A program made the position numbers and the translations under genes. 64,000 bases of DNA, taken from the NCBI GenBank assembly GCA_038212095.1, contig JBBQUW010000009.1:1-64000 (forward strand), read 5' to 3'. Below the pieces are notes generated by a model. The model had not been told where the DNA came from. It ran no database searches and was given only the letters and a program-made list of their open reading frames with translations. Position 1 is the stretch's first letter; each line of letters opens with the position of its first letter. The DNA is from JAICYJ01 sp038212095 (GTDB lineage: Bacteria > Actinomycetota > Thermoleophilia > Gaiellales > JAICJC01). Below, piece by piece: positions 50,926-59,292 of the stretch.

Positions 50926-51348
50926 TCAGGCCGGCGGCGCCGCCCGGGCCGCGCGGCGGCCGGACTCCGCCCGGGCGATCGCCAACGTCGCCAGGGCGAC
51001 CGCCAGCAGCGCTCCGACGTGCTCGGCGGTGAGGCCGAAGCGCTGCAGCGGGTTGGAGCCGTCGCGCCACACCCACGCCAGGTGCGCCAGCACCGCGACG
51101 GCGCCAATCACGGCAACGGCGTCCGCGATCGGCGCTCCCCGGCCGGTCTCGAGGTGCAGCGCGATTCGCGAGCTGATCAGCAGCGCGGCCAGCACCGCCG
51201 CCAGCGCGATGCCATGGTCGAACGCCAGCCGACGGTGGGCGTCGATCCCGTGCGAGTCGCCCCACACGAGGCCGAGGTGAGCCAGCACGACCAGCGTCGC
51301 CGGGATGCCGGCGATGGCCGAGTACGCTCGAACGCTGGAGGCGGTCAC
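50926..51348 (-). CDS. Four-helix membrane protein of unknown function
   Basis: 140 residues with about four hydrophobic helices: AIAGIPATLVVLAHLGLVWG, IALAAVLAALLISSRIALHL, AVIGAVAVLAHLAWVW and HVGALLAVALATLAIARAES. The first and third helices have a similar LAHLxxVW phrase, so it may be an internal repeat of two helices. Function unknown. GTG chosen because TACGAT (51360 to 51355) ends 6 nt before it. It is transcribed divergently from the lipid-kinase-like gene with only 20 nt between the starts. Confidence 0.7.
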   Translation of the reverse strand: MTASSVRAYSAIAGIPATLVVLAHLGLVWGDSHGIDAHRRLAFDHGIALAAVLAALLISSRIALHLETGRGAPIADAVAVIGAVAVLAHLAWVWRDGSNPLQRFGLTAEHVGALLAVALATLAIARAESGRRAARAAPPA

Positions 51349-51353
51349 GGCAC

Positions 51354-51360
51354 TATCGTA
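51354..51360. promoter_or_regulatory. Overlapping bidirectional -10 boxes
   Basis: TATCGTA reads TATCGT to the right (51354-51359, 9 nt before the lipid-kinase-like ATG) and TACGAT to the left (51360-51355, 6 nt before the membrane-protein GTG). Both genes therefore appear leaderless and share one melting region. Confidence 0.6.
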
Positions 51361-51368
51361 GTCGCAGC

Positions 51369-52319
51369 ATGCGCGCCCGCCTGATCGCCAACCCCACCGC
51401 ATCCGGCACCACGGGGCCGCTGGTGGACGCTGTGGCCGCGCGGCTGGCCACCGTGGTCGAAGTCGAGGTGATGCTGACCGAGCGCCACGAACACGCGTCC
51501 GAGCTGGCCGCGCTGCCCGGCGCCGACGTGCTGGTGGCGATGGGCGGGGACGGCACGGTGAACGAGGTCGTGAACGGCATGTCGGCGGGGGTCACGCTCG
51601 GCATCGTGCCGGCCGGGGCCACGTCGGTGTTCGCCCGCCAGCTGGGCATGCCGCGCGCGACCGCGCCCGCGGCGGCGCTGCTGGCGACCGCGATCGCCGC
51701 CGGCTCGTCGCGGCTGGTGGGGCTGGGGTCGGCGAACGGCCGCCTCTTCACATTCTCGGCCGGGATGGGACTGGAGGCCGAGGCGACGCGAGTGGTGGAC
51801 GAGGAGCGTCACAGCCGCTTCGACGGCCGGCGGCCGGGTGACCTGAAGGTGGTGTCTGCGGCGGTACGGACGCTGCGGCGGGATGGATTCGCGCTGCCCG
51901 AGCGGATGACGGTGGAGCTGGCCGGGCGGCGGCTGCGCTGCTCGTACCTCGCGGTCGCGAACCAGTACCCCTACACGTACTTCGGCCGGATACCGGTGCG
52001 GACGGCGCCGCGGGCCGGCTTCGACACCGCGCTGGACGCGGCGGTGGTGGGCGAGTTGCGCAGCCGCGACCTGTGGCGGCTGGTCATGTACGGACTGGTG
52101 TGGCCGATCCACGCGGGCCGCGGCGACCGCCGGGTGGCCTACCTGCACGACCTGGAGTCGCTGGACGTCACCTGCGATGTGCCGGTGCCGCTGCAGGTCG
52201 ACGGCGAGTATCTCGGCCAGGTGGAACGGGTCGAGCTGCGCTACCGCCGTGACGCCGTGCGCGTGTTCACGCCGGCGGTACCCGGCCGGGCCCCGGCGCC
52301 GGTAACGGCAGGTACGTGA
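51369..52319 (+). CDS. Diacylglycerol kinase family lipid kinase
   Basis: 316 residues of the DAGK catalytic family. The nucleotide-binding GGDGTVNEVVNGM and GIVPAGATSVFARQLGMP are clear, as is the start RLIANPTASG. Substrate is a lipid such as diacylglycerol or a related alcohol. C-terminal beta domain ends with VPLQVDGEYLGQVERVEL. No membrane helix; membrane association is peripheral. Its last 53 nt overlap the protease gene on the other strand tail to tail. Confidence 0.93.
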   Translation: MRARLIANPTASGTTGPLVDAVAARLATVVEVEVMLTERHEHASELAALPGADVLVAMGGDGTVNEVVNGMSAGVTLGIVPAGATSVFARQLGMPRATAPAAALLATAIAAGSSRLVGLGSANGRLFTFSAGMGLEAEATRVVDEERHSRFDGRRPGDLKVVSAAVRTLRRDGFALPERMTVELAGRRLRCSYLAVANQYPYTYFGRIPVRTAPRAGFDTALDAAVVGELRSRDLWRLVMYGLVWPIHAGRGDRRVAYLHDLESLDVTCDVPVPLQVDGEYLGQVERVELRYRRDAVRVFTPAVPGRAPAPVTAGT

Positions 52320-53102
52320 CGCTGGGGCGCCCGCGGGTGGCCTGCGGGAACAGCTCCATCAGGTCGTAGATCTCGCTCGGCATGTCCGGCTTGACGTCGA
52401 GCCCGAGTTCGTTCGCGCGCTCGACCGTGATCGGGAAGTCGTGGGTGAAGTGGCCGCCGGCCAGCAGGTCGGCCAGCTCCTGGGCCTTCTCGGGCGGCAT
52501 CCGGTCGTCGAGGAGACCGGTCACGAACGCGATCACCTGCCGCAGCGCCTTCTCGGCCACATCCGCCAGTACCAGGAAGCGATCGTCGATCTGGGCCGGC
52601 TGCTTGGAACGCACGACGCGCATGATCGAGGCGGCCGGCATCTCTCCCAGCTGCGGATCGACCGGTCCCAGCACGGCGTGGGCGTCCATCCGGATCTCAT
52701 CCGCCGCCAGAGCGATCAGCGTGCCGCCGCTCATCGCATAGTGAGGCACGAACACTGTCACGGGCGCTGGGTGGGCGCGGACGGCATGCGCGATCTGTTC
52801 GGCCGCCAGCACCAGACCGCCCGGCGTGTGCAGCACCAGGTCGATCGGCGTGTCGTCCGGCGTCTGGCGGATCGCGCGCAGCACCCGCTCCGAGTCGTCG
52901 ATGTCGATGAACCGCACCAGCGGCACGCCGAACAGGCCGATCTGTTCCTGGCGGTGGATGATCGTGATCACGCGGCTACCGCGCGAGCGCTGCAGGGCCG
53001 CAACCACCGAGCGCGCGCCGCAACCACCGAGCGCTGCCGCATCAGCGGCGCGATCACGGTCAGAAACAGCACTCCGAGGAAAGCGAGCAGCACCCAGGCC
53101 AT
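52267..53102 (-). pseudogene. Clp-fold serine protease (SDH/SppA-like), frameshifted by a 20-bp duplication
   Basis: Reading from ATG 53102 gives a membrane anchor (MAWVLLAFLGVLFLTVIAPL) and MRQRSVVAA, then the frame is lost. It resumes from a GTG at 53007 as VVAALQRSRGSRVITIIHRQ and continues as a complete ClpP-like domain with VLHTPGGLVLAAEQ, the nucleophile in PHYAMSGGTLIALAAD and the His region GPVDPQLGEMP. Removing one copy of the 20-nt tandem repeat restores one continuous protein of about 270 residues. As it stands only an anchorless form could be made. Related proteins are membrane-bound proteinases of unclear substrate. Confidence 0.82.
52997..53034. repeat. 20-bp tandem duplication in the protease gene
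   Basis: GCCGCAACCACCGAGCGC occurs at 52997-53014 and again at 53017-53034, a period of 20 nt. The length is not a multiple of three, so it shifts the frame just behind the membrane anchor of the Clp-fold protease. Confidence 0.95.
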
Positions 53103-53143
53103 GGCCGTGACCCTACCAGGAGGTGCTCTATGATCTCGCCCTC

Positions 53144-53689
53144 ATGGACCTCGCAATCGCCCTCGGTCAGGGGTTCGGCCTGGCGGTGGCGGCAGGCTTC
53201 TTTGCCTCCGCACCGCTCGCCATCGCCGCCTCGGCCGCATCGCTGGGAGTGGCCGACGGCTCGCTCTCGTTCGCCAACGATCCACTGACCGTGGTGCTGC
53301 TCTGGATCGCGGCGGCGGTCGAGCTGGCGGCCGATGCGATCTGGCCCGGTGCCGAGGCCGGCGCCCGGCTGTTGCGACGGGTGGTCGGAGGCGGCTTGGC
53401 ATTCGAGCTGGTAGCCGGTGACCAGGTGCCGTTCCTCGGTCTGGCGGTGGGTGCGGCGGTCGCGGCCGCGGTCGGAACCAGCCTGCGCCAGATCAGGATG
53501 CGGGCGATCAAGGGCGGCGGCGACGCGCGCGGCACTGCGCTGATCGAAGACGGCGCCGGCGTGATGGCGGCGGTGGCCGGCGCGGTACCGTTCGTCGGCT
53601 TCCTGCTGGCGGTCGTGGCGGCGTTCCTGTTCACCCGCACGCGACGCCGGGATCGGGAGAAGTACAAGGGCCTGCGCGTCCTGCGCTGA
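53144..53689 (+). CDS. DUF4126-like membrane protein
   Basis: 181 residues with several hydrophobic helices: GFGLAVAAGFFASAPLAIAA, TVVLLWIAAAVELAADAIWP, FLGLAVGAAVAAAVGTSLRQ and PFVGFLLAVVAAFLFTRT, then a basic tail RRRDREKYKGLRVLR. The pattern and the DDP-like segment FANDPLTVVL recall the DUF4126 family. No function is known. ATG at 53144 chosen since TATGAT ends 9 nt before it. Confidence 0.78.
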   Translation: MDLAIALGQGFGLAVAAGFFASAPLAIAASAASLGVADGSLSFANDPLTVVLLWIAAAVELAADAIWPGAEAGARLLRRVVGGGLAFELVAGDQVPFLGLAVGAAVAAAVGTSLRQIRMRAIKGGGDARGTALIEDGAGVMAAVAGAVPFVGFLLAVVAAFLFTRTRRRDREKYKGLRVLR

Positions 53690-53740
53690 CCGGGCCGCAG
53701 GTGCACCAGGGGGGGCGCCGCGCCGGTCTACTATCACGGG

Positions 53741-55183
53741 ATGGCCAAGAAGCTGATCCTGGCGGTGATCGACGGCCTCGGGCCGGAGCTGCTGGATCGA
53801 GCGATCGCGGCCGGACGTGCTCCTAACCTCGAGCGGCTGGTGAAGCGCGGTGCGCGCACCGATACCTGCGTCTCGACCTTCCCCTCGCTGACGCCGGTCT
53901 GCCTCTCGGCGCTGATTACCGGCGCCCACCCGGCCGGGTCGGGCATCCCCAGCATGACCTGGTACCACCGCGGTGAGGGTCGCTTCGTGGAGTACGGATC
54001 GTCCTTCCTGGCGACGCTTGCGGAGGGCACCAAGCAGATGGTCGACGACGTGCTGGTCAACCTCAACCTGCTGCACATGTCGCCTCGAGCGACAACGGTG
54101 TTCGAGGCGCTCGAGGACGAGGGGCTCGTGACCGCGTCGGTCAACACCTTCGTCTGCCGCGGCCGCGTGCGCCACCCGATCACGCGCGAGGCGGCTCGTC
54201 GCATCGCGCGTCGGGTCGGCATCGTGGACGCCGTCTACGGCCCCACCCGATTCTTCTTCGGCGAGCTGTTCTGGTCGGATGACACCGGCGCTCCCCGCAA
54301 CTTCGGCGCGTCCGTCGACCGCCACGGTGGACACGTCGGCCGCTGGCTGGTGACCCGCGACGGCTTCGACTTCCTGTTCCTCTACCTCTACGAGACCGAC
54401 GCCGCTCAGCACCGCGGCGAGGACGCGGTGGGCGAGGTGGAACAGGCCGACGGCAGCCTCGGGCTGATGGTCGATGCCGCCGGCGGATGGGATGCCTTCC
54501 TCGATCGCTACGCCGTGATGGTCGTCGCCGACCACTCGCAGAGCGCCGTCGAGCGGGGCGTGGACGTCTCCCAGCCGTTCGAGGATCTCGAGCTGTTCCG
54601 CTCGAGCCGCCACTCCGATCCCGCCCGGTGCGATCTGGCGATCGCGGCCAGCAACCGGATCGCGATGGCCTACCTGCTTCCGGCCGCCAAACTGACCGCC
54701 AGTGAGGTCGGCCACCGGTTCGCCCGGCACCCCTCCAGCGATGTGGTGATGTGGTCGGAGGGGGCATGGTTCGCGGTTCGGCGTGACGGCGGCGAGCTGC
54801 GCTTTAGGCGCGGATCCGGCGTGCTGGACGCTCGCGACAACGGCTGGGACGTCGCCGGCGATCGCGATCTGCTCGACCCGGCGCTGTATCCCAACGCGCT
54901 GGAGCGGATCGAGGGCATCCTCACCTGCCCCGCCGCCGGCGACGTGGTCGTCTCGGCCATGCTCGGGGACGAGTTCGCCGATGCCGGCGGCGTGCACCAT
55001 GCCGGCGGCGGCAGCCACGGTTCGCTGCGGGCGGAGGACTCGCTGGTTCCGCTGATCACGGCCGGATTCGAGACGGCGACCGGCCTTGGCGTGCAGCCGT
55101 CGATCACGGATCTGACGCCGCTGGCTCGCCGTCACTTTGCGGCGTCGGGTGCACGCGCTGCCGCAACAGGGTCGATCCTCTAG
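53741..55183 (+). CDS. Alkaline phosphatase superfamily phosphodiesterase/pyrophosphatase-like protein
   Basis: 480 residues of the type I phosphodiesterase/nucleotide pyrophosphatase fold. Metal ligands and nucleophile: LAVIDGLGPELLD, TFPSLTPVCLSALITGAHPA (nucleophile Thr or Ser), YLYETDAAQH, MVVADHSQSAVE and HHAGGGSHGSL. No signal peptide, so it seems cytosolic. It would hydrolyse a phosphodiester or phosphonate; the substrate is unknown. TACTAT ends 6 nt before the ATG. Its TAG stop is made at the border of the second inverted-repeat element, which probably entered the original TAA stop. Confidence 0.88.
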   Translation: MAKKLILAVIDGLGPELLDRAIAAGRAPNLERLVKRGARTDTCVSTFPSLTPVCLSALITGAHPAGSGIPSMTWYHRGEGRFVEYGSSFLATLAEGTKQMVDDVLVNLNLLHMSPRATTVFEALEDEGLVTASVNTFVCRGRVRHPITREAARRIARRVGIVDAVYGPTRFFFGELFWSDDTGAPRNFGASVDRHGGHVGRWLVTRDGFDFLFLYLYETDAAQHRGEDAVGEVEQADGSLGLMVDAAGGWDAFLDRYAVMVVADHSQSAVERGVDVSQPFEDLELFRSSRHSDPARCDLAIAASNRIAMAYLLPAAKLTASEVGHRFARHPSSDVVMWSEGAWFAVRRDGGELRFRRGSGVLDARDNGWDVAGDRDLLDPALYPNALERIEGILTCPAAGDVVVSAMLGDEFADAGGVHHAGGGSHGSLRAEDSLVPLITAGFETATGLGVQPSITDLTPLARRHFAASGARAAATGSIL

Positions 55184-55282
55184 ATGGTTGATTCCACGGG
55201 ATGTGTGGTTGCTGGACGCAGGATGGCGTCTGGGACGGCCCAGACCGGTGCCACAGCCGCGCAGCTCGTGGAATCAATCATC
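55183..55282. mobile_element. Small inverted-repeat element, copy 2 (MITE-like, 100 bp)
   Basis: Flanked by TA (55181-55182 and 55283-55284); ends GATGGTTGATTCCACGG and, on the other strand, GATGATTGATTCCACGA. Inverted relative to copy 1 and lacking its central 66 bases. It contains the inner dyad GTCTGGG/CCCAGAC. One strand carries an open 33-codon frame (MVDSTGCVVAGRRMASGTAQ...), whose counterpart in copy 1 is interrupted by TAG. As in copy 1 the insertion sits in a stop codon and is therefore harmless to the upstream protein. Confidence 0.8.
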
Positions 55283-55295
55283 TAAGCTCTGCTCG

Positions 55296-55745
55296 ATGAA
55301 GGATGCTCGCAGCGACGCCGTCCGGGTCGGCCTCAAGGGTCACGCCCGGCGATTCCACGTCGGTGCCAGGCACCCCGCGAACTGGCTCGAACTTGTGCGC
55401 TTCTGCGTCGTTGGCGGCTCCGGATACGTGGTCAACGTCGGCCTGTTCTGGCTCGCCTATCGCGACCTGCCGTACCTGGTGGCGTTCGTGATCGCGTTCG
55501 CGGTTGCGGCAACCAGCAACTTCATCTGGAACCGTCTGTGGACGTTCAAGATCGAGCATGGCGTTCCCCATGTCCAGTACGCCCGCTTCCTCGCCGTCAG
55601 CCTGCTCGCTCTCGCCATCGATCTGGTGGCGCTGGCCCTGCTGGTGGAGGTTGCAGGCGTGCACAAGCCGGTCGCGGCCGCGATCGCAATCGTGGTGGCG
55701 ACTCCCATCAGCTTCCTTGGCAACAAGCTCTGGAGCTTTAGCTAG
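55296..55745 (+). CDS. GtrA-family membrane protein
   Basis: 149 residues with four membrane helices, the fold of GtrA flippases or scaffold proteins that serve cell-surface glycosylation. Motifs: LVRFCVVGGSGYVVNVGLFW, AVAATSNFIWNRLWTFK and ATPISFLGNKLWSFS. ATG chosen because TAAGCT (55283-55288), partly made by the right border of the inserted element, ends 7 nt before it. It overlaps the next gene, whose product is a membrane glycosyltransferase-like protein, so they probably act together. Confidence 0.9.
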   Translation: MKDARSDAVRVGLKGHARRFHVGARHPANWLELVRFCVVGGSGYVVNVGLFWLAYRDLPYLVAFVIAFAVAATSNFIWNRLWTFKIEHGVPHVQYARFLAVSLLALAIDLVALALLVEVAGVHKPVAAAIAIVVATPISFLGNKLWSFS

Positions 55746-57606
55746 GTACGCCCTCCTGGCGTTGCTGGCGCTGCTGCTGGCGCCGGCCGTCGCGCGGGCG
55801 GACACGGCCAGGACGCTGACGGTGCGCCAAGTGATCGCGATCGCGGCCGCTGACCCGGCGGTGGCGCCGATCCTGCTGCAGAATCCGGGCGCGCACTGGG
55901 AGGTGATCTACGACCACCAGCGAGGCACGTGGTCGGCGGCGCTGGAGGTGAAGGGCCTGCACACCGTGCTCGCCGCCTTCACCATCCGGGACGCAAACAG
56001 CGCGGTGCTGGCACGTCACATCCCGTCGGCGCTCGGGCCTCCCCGGCTGTCAAGCGACCAAGCGGTCAAGCTCGCCCGCAGGTCAGGTGCGCTGCGCGGC
56101 TGGACCGCGCTCTACACGGGAGTGCACGGGCAGGCCACGCTTGGTGACGACCGCGTGTGGACGGTGCGGTTCGACGACGGCGGTGGCAAGGAGGTCGCCG
56201 AGGCGCGGGTCTACGACACCTCGATGTCGCTGCTTGGCGTGCGCACCGGGCCGCAGGTCGACTGGCAGCTGGCGCGTGGCCAGCCCGACTCCTACGGACG
56301 GCTGGTCAACCGCTGGTGGGTGTTCCTTCCGCTGTGTGCGATCTTCCTGGCCGGCCTGATCGATTGGCGGCGGCCGGTCTCGCTGCGCACGCTCGACCTG
56401 CTGGCGCTGCTCTCGTTTGGCATCTCGCTGATCTGGTTCGTGCGTGGCGACGTGTTCTGGTCGACGCCGCTGGTCTACCCGCCGCTGGTGTATCTGCTCG
56501 CGCGGATGCTGGGCGTCGGCTTCACGCATCGTCCGCGGCATGTCGAGATCGGCTCCACCCATGCGCTGCTGCTGGTCGCCGTCACGTTCGCCCTGATCGG
56601 GTTTCGGCTGGGGCTGAACAACCAGAACTCGAACATCCTCGACGTCGGCTACGCCGGGGTGGTGGGTGCCGATCGTGTGATGCACGGCACGCTGCCCTAT
56701 GGCCACATGCCAACCCGCAGCGGCACCGAGTGTGCCGGGCGTTACTCCAACGGCGATCCGATCGGCTACGTGCAGTCGACCAGCGGCCGCTGCGAGTCGC
56801 CGATCGAGTCCGGCGATACCTACGGTCCGACGGTCTACCTGGCATACGTACCGTTCGTGGCCATCTTCGGTTGGAGTGGGTTGTGGGACAGCCTTCCCGC
56901 CGCGCACGTCGCCGCTTCGGCATTCGATCTGCTGACGATGGCCGGTCTGTTCGTCGCCGGTTGGCGTTTTCGATCCGCCCGGCTGGGCGTGATGCTCGCC
57001 TTCGCCTGGGCGGCTGACCCGTTCACCCTGTATGCGCTCAACATGAACACCAACGACGCCCTGGTGGGGGCGCTGCTGACATGGATGATCGCGGCCCTCT
57101 CGCTGCCCGGTGTGCGAGGGGTGCTGCTGGCGGCGGCCGGCTTGACCAAGTTCGGTCCGCTCGCGGTGGTGCCGCTGATGCTCTCGCTGCGCCGCCGGTC
57201 GGCGACGGCGGTCGGACTGCTGTCGGGAGCGGTGCTGCTGCTCTCGATGCTGGCCCTCGACGGCAACGGCCTGCGGCTGTTCTGGGATCGCACGATCGAC
57301 TACCAGCTGGGTCGGGTGACGCCGCTCTCGATCTGGACGATCGGCAGCTATCACCCCGGCTGGTACAGCCTGCACTGGCTGCAGCAGGCGCTGCAGGTGG
57401 CGGTGGTACTGGGCTGCCTGCTGCTGGGAGTGCTGCCGCGCGGCGAGAAGGACGCAGCGCAGGTGGCCGCCCTCGCGGCGGCGGCCGTGATCTCCACCCA
57501 GCTCGTCTCGAGCTACTGGTTCTACCCCTACATCTGCTGGTGGCTGCCGCTGGTGCTGCTTGGCCTGCTGCTGCCGCGCGCCGAGCGGGGGCTCACTCCA
57601 CGCTGA
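55717..57606 (+). CDS. Multi-helix membrane protein, probable GT-C glycosyltransferase
   Basis: About 630 residues. A signal-like segment (RYALLALLALLLAPAVARA) precedes an extracytoplasmic domain of about 170 residues, followed by ten or more helices with loops rich in Trp, Tyr and Pro (SIWTIGSYHPGWYSLHW). Layout and features like NMNTNDALVGALLTWM recall DUF2029/GT87-type glycosyltransferases using polyprenyl-linked sugars. The start is uncertain: no ATG or GTG lies near the signal segment; TTG at 55717 (inside gtrA) or TTG at 55762 are the candidates. Pairing with a GtrA protein supports a role in surface glycan synthesis. Confidence 0.8.
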   Translation: MATSSGALARYALLALLALLLAPAVARADTARTLTVRQVIAIAAADPAVAPILLQNPGAHWEVIYDHQRGTWSAALEVKGLHTVLAAFTIRDANSAVLARHIPSALGPPRLSSDQAVKLARRSGALRGWTALYTGVHGQATLGDDRVWTVRFDDGGGKEVAEARVYDTSMSLLGVRTGPQVDWQLARGQPDSYGRLVNRWWVFLPLCAIFLAGLIDWRRPVSLRTLDLLALLSFGISLIWFVRGDVFWSTPLVYPPLVYLLARMLGVGFTHRPRHVEIGSTHALLLVAVTFALIGFRLGLNNQNSNILDVGYAGVVGADRVMHGTLPYGHMPTRSGTECAGRYSNGDPIGYVQSTSGRCESPIESGDTYGPTVYLAYVPFVAIFGWSGLWDSLPAAHVAASAFDLLTMAGLFVAGWRFRSARLGVMLAFAWAADPFTLYALNMNTNDALVGALLTWMIAALSLPGVRGVLLAAAGLTKFGPLAVVPLMLSLRRRSATAVGLLSGAVLLLSMLALDGNGLRLFWDRTIDYQLGRVTPLSIWTIGSYHPGWYSLHWLQQALQVAVVLGCLLLGVLPRGEKDAAQVAALAAAAVISTQLVSSYWFYPYICWWLPLVLLGLLLPRAERGLTPR

Positions 57607-58375
57607 GCCGGAACGTCTCGATCGAGTGCGCCCGGCCGCTGGTGGCGTCGCACTCGACCACGGCGCCCTCGATCCGCACGCCGCCCTCGGCAGGCTCGAA
57701 CCGCACCGGCAGTCCGGTCTGGAAGCGACGCAGGACGAGCTCCGCCTTGACGCCGATCACTGAGTCGTGCGGGCCGGTCATGCCGGCGTCAGTGAGGTAG
57801 GCCGTGCCGCCCGCGAGCAGCGTCGGGTCGTTCGTCTGAACGTGGGTGTGGGTACCCAGCACTGCGGTCACGCGACCGTCCAGCAAGCGGCCCATCGCCA
57901 CCTTCTCGCTGGTTGCCTCGGCGTGGAAGTCGACCACCACCACGGCGGCCTGCTCGCGGGCCTCGGCGGCCAGTCGCGTCGCGACCTCGAACGGGCTGCG
58001 GGCGGCGTCCAAAAACAGCTGACCGATCAGGTTGATCACCGCGACCGGCACGCCCTCACGGGTGCGAACGATGGTGCTGCCGTGGCCAGGAGCGGCGACG
58101 GCGAGGTTGGCCGGCCGCAGGATGCGGGGATCGGCGTCGAGGAACGGGTACACCTCACGCTGCCGGTAGGCGTGGTTGCCGAGCGTGATCGCATCCACGC
58201 CGGCGGCGAACAGCCGGGTGGCGATGCGGCTGGTGATGCCGACCCCGTCGGCGGAGTTCTCGCCGTTGGCGATCACCAGGTCGAGCGCCATCGTCTCGCG
58301 CAGGTCTGGCAGGCGCAGCTCGACCGCCCTGCGGCCGGGCGCGCCGAAGATGTCGGCGATGAACAGGATCCTCAA
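57593..58375 (-). CDS. YmdB-like metallophosphoesterase
   Basis: 260 residues of the TIGR00282/YmdB group, which hydrolyse 2',3'-cyclic nucleotides. Dinuclear metal ligands are visible: ILFIADIFGAPGR, LVIANGENSADG, DAITLGNHAYRQRE, VVVDFHAEATSEKVA and VLGTHTHVQTND. Cytosolic. TTG start overlapping the stop of the upstream gene (CTTTGAGG), 4 nt shared. The end overlaps the glycosyltransferase-like gene by 14 nt tail to tail. Confidence 0.92.
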   Translation of the reverse strand: MRILFIADIFGAPGRRAVELRLPDLRETMALDLVIANGENSADGVGITSRIATRLFAAGVDAITLGNHAYRQREVYPFLDADPRILRPANLAVAAPGHGSTIVRTREGVPVAVINLIGQLFLDAARSPFEVATRLAAEAREQAAVVVVDFHAEATSEKVAMGRLLDGRVTAVLGTHTHVQTNDPTLLAGGTAYLTDAGMTGPHDSVIGVKAELVLRRFQTGLPVRFEPAEGGVRIEGAVVECDATSGRAHSIETFRLSVE

Positions 58376-59160
58376 AGCAGTGGGCTCGCGCCAGGCGCCG
58401 GGCTGATCTGGATCGAGGCGTGGTTGCCTGCGTCCGACGTATAGCGCGCGACCGTCTGGTCGAGCAGCTTCGAGAGGTCGACGATCGAGCCCAGCTCGGT
58501 CTGGCCGGCCTTGACCGCCGTGCCGACATCGACCTTGAGGTGCTGGCTGAGGTTGCCGACGGTCACGATCACGGCGGGAGCCGCGTCCGGCCGGATCTGG
58601 ACGATGCTGCCGCGTTGCGACCCGTTCAGGACGTAGGGCTGCACGCTCACAACCACGCCGTCGACCGGTGAGTAGACGCCGGTGCCGGCAGGAGCGCCGA
58701 CGTCCACCGAGCTCGTGTCCGGTCCGGTGCCGCCGCCGTCCACGTAGTAGCCGGGGCCGCTGCTTCCTCCGCCGCCGAACAGCGAGTCGCCCAGGCGGGC
58801 GAGGAAGCCCGCGTTTCGCTGATGGCCGGCCGGCTGCAGCGGAATCGCATCGGTGCGTCCGGTCGCGTGGTAGACGATGGCCGTGATCCTCCCCTGCGAG
58901 ACGGGCACGTCCAGCGTCAGCCCGCCGGCCGTGGCCAGCGTTTCCACGGAGGGCGGCGCGTCGGGCGCCAGTTGGGCCGAGTTGGACGGCGCGATACCTG
59001 TGCCGGATGCCCCTCCGGAGCCGGAGCGAAGCTGCATCGTCAGCACGACGATGGCCACAAGCGCGATCACGAGGCCCGCGATCAGCCCAAGCCGCCGCGG
59101 GCCGCGTCCACGGCGGACGGTGCGCCGCCTGCGGCGCTGTCGCTGACGGGTGGCGATCAC
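58372..59160 (-). CDS. Membrane-anchored protein with degenerate M23/lipoyl-like fold
   Basis: 262 residues: a very basic N-terminus (RQRQRRRRRTVRRGRGPRRL), one membrane helix (about 24-44) and an extracytoplasmic part. The C-terminal region SSVDVGAPAGTGVYSPVDGV, then KVDVGTAVKAGQTELGSIVD, looks like a peptidase M23 or biotinyl/lipoyl beta sandwich but lacks the HxH zinc motif, so no peptidase activity is expected. GTG at 59160 was chosen at the beginning of the basic segment. Coupled to the YmdB-like gene by overlap. Function unknown; peptidoglycan contact is possible. Confidence 0.72.
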   Translation of the reverse strand: MIATRQRQRRRRRTVRRGRGPRRLGLIAGLVIALVAIVVLTMQLRSGSGGASGTGIAPSNSAQLAPDAPPSVETLATAGGLTLDVPVSQGRITAIVYHATGRTDAIPLQPAGHQRNAGFLARLGDSLFGGGGSSGPGYYVDGGGTGPDTSSVDVGAPAGTGVYSPVDGVVVSVQPYVLNGSQRGSIVQIRPDAAPAVIVTVGNLSQHLKVDVGTAVKAGQTELGSIVDLSKLLDQTVARYTSDAGNHASIQISPAPGASPLL

Positions 59161-59292
59161 GCCGTCCAGGGTAGCTGACGGGCTGTCGCCTGAGGCGAGC
59201 ATCCCCCCGCTTTGCACGCAGTTCGTGCCCGGACTGGCCGCCGCCGTGACCGTCGTGCGTGCCGTCGCAGCAGCTTGGTACGATGATCAGCG

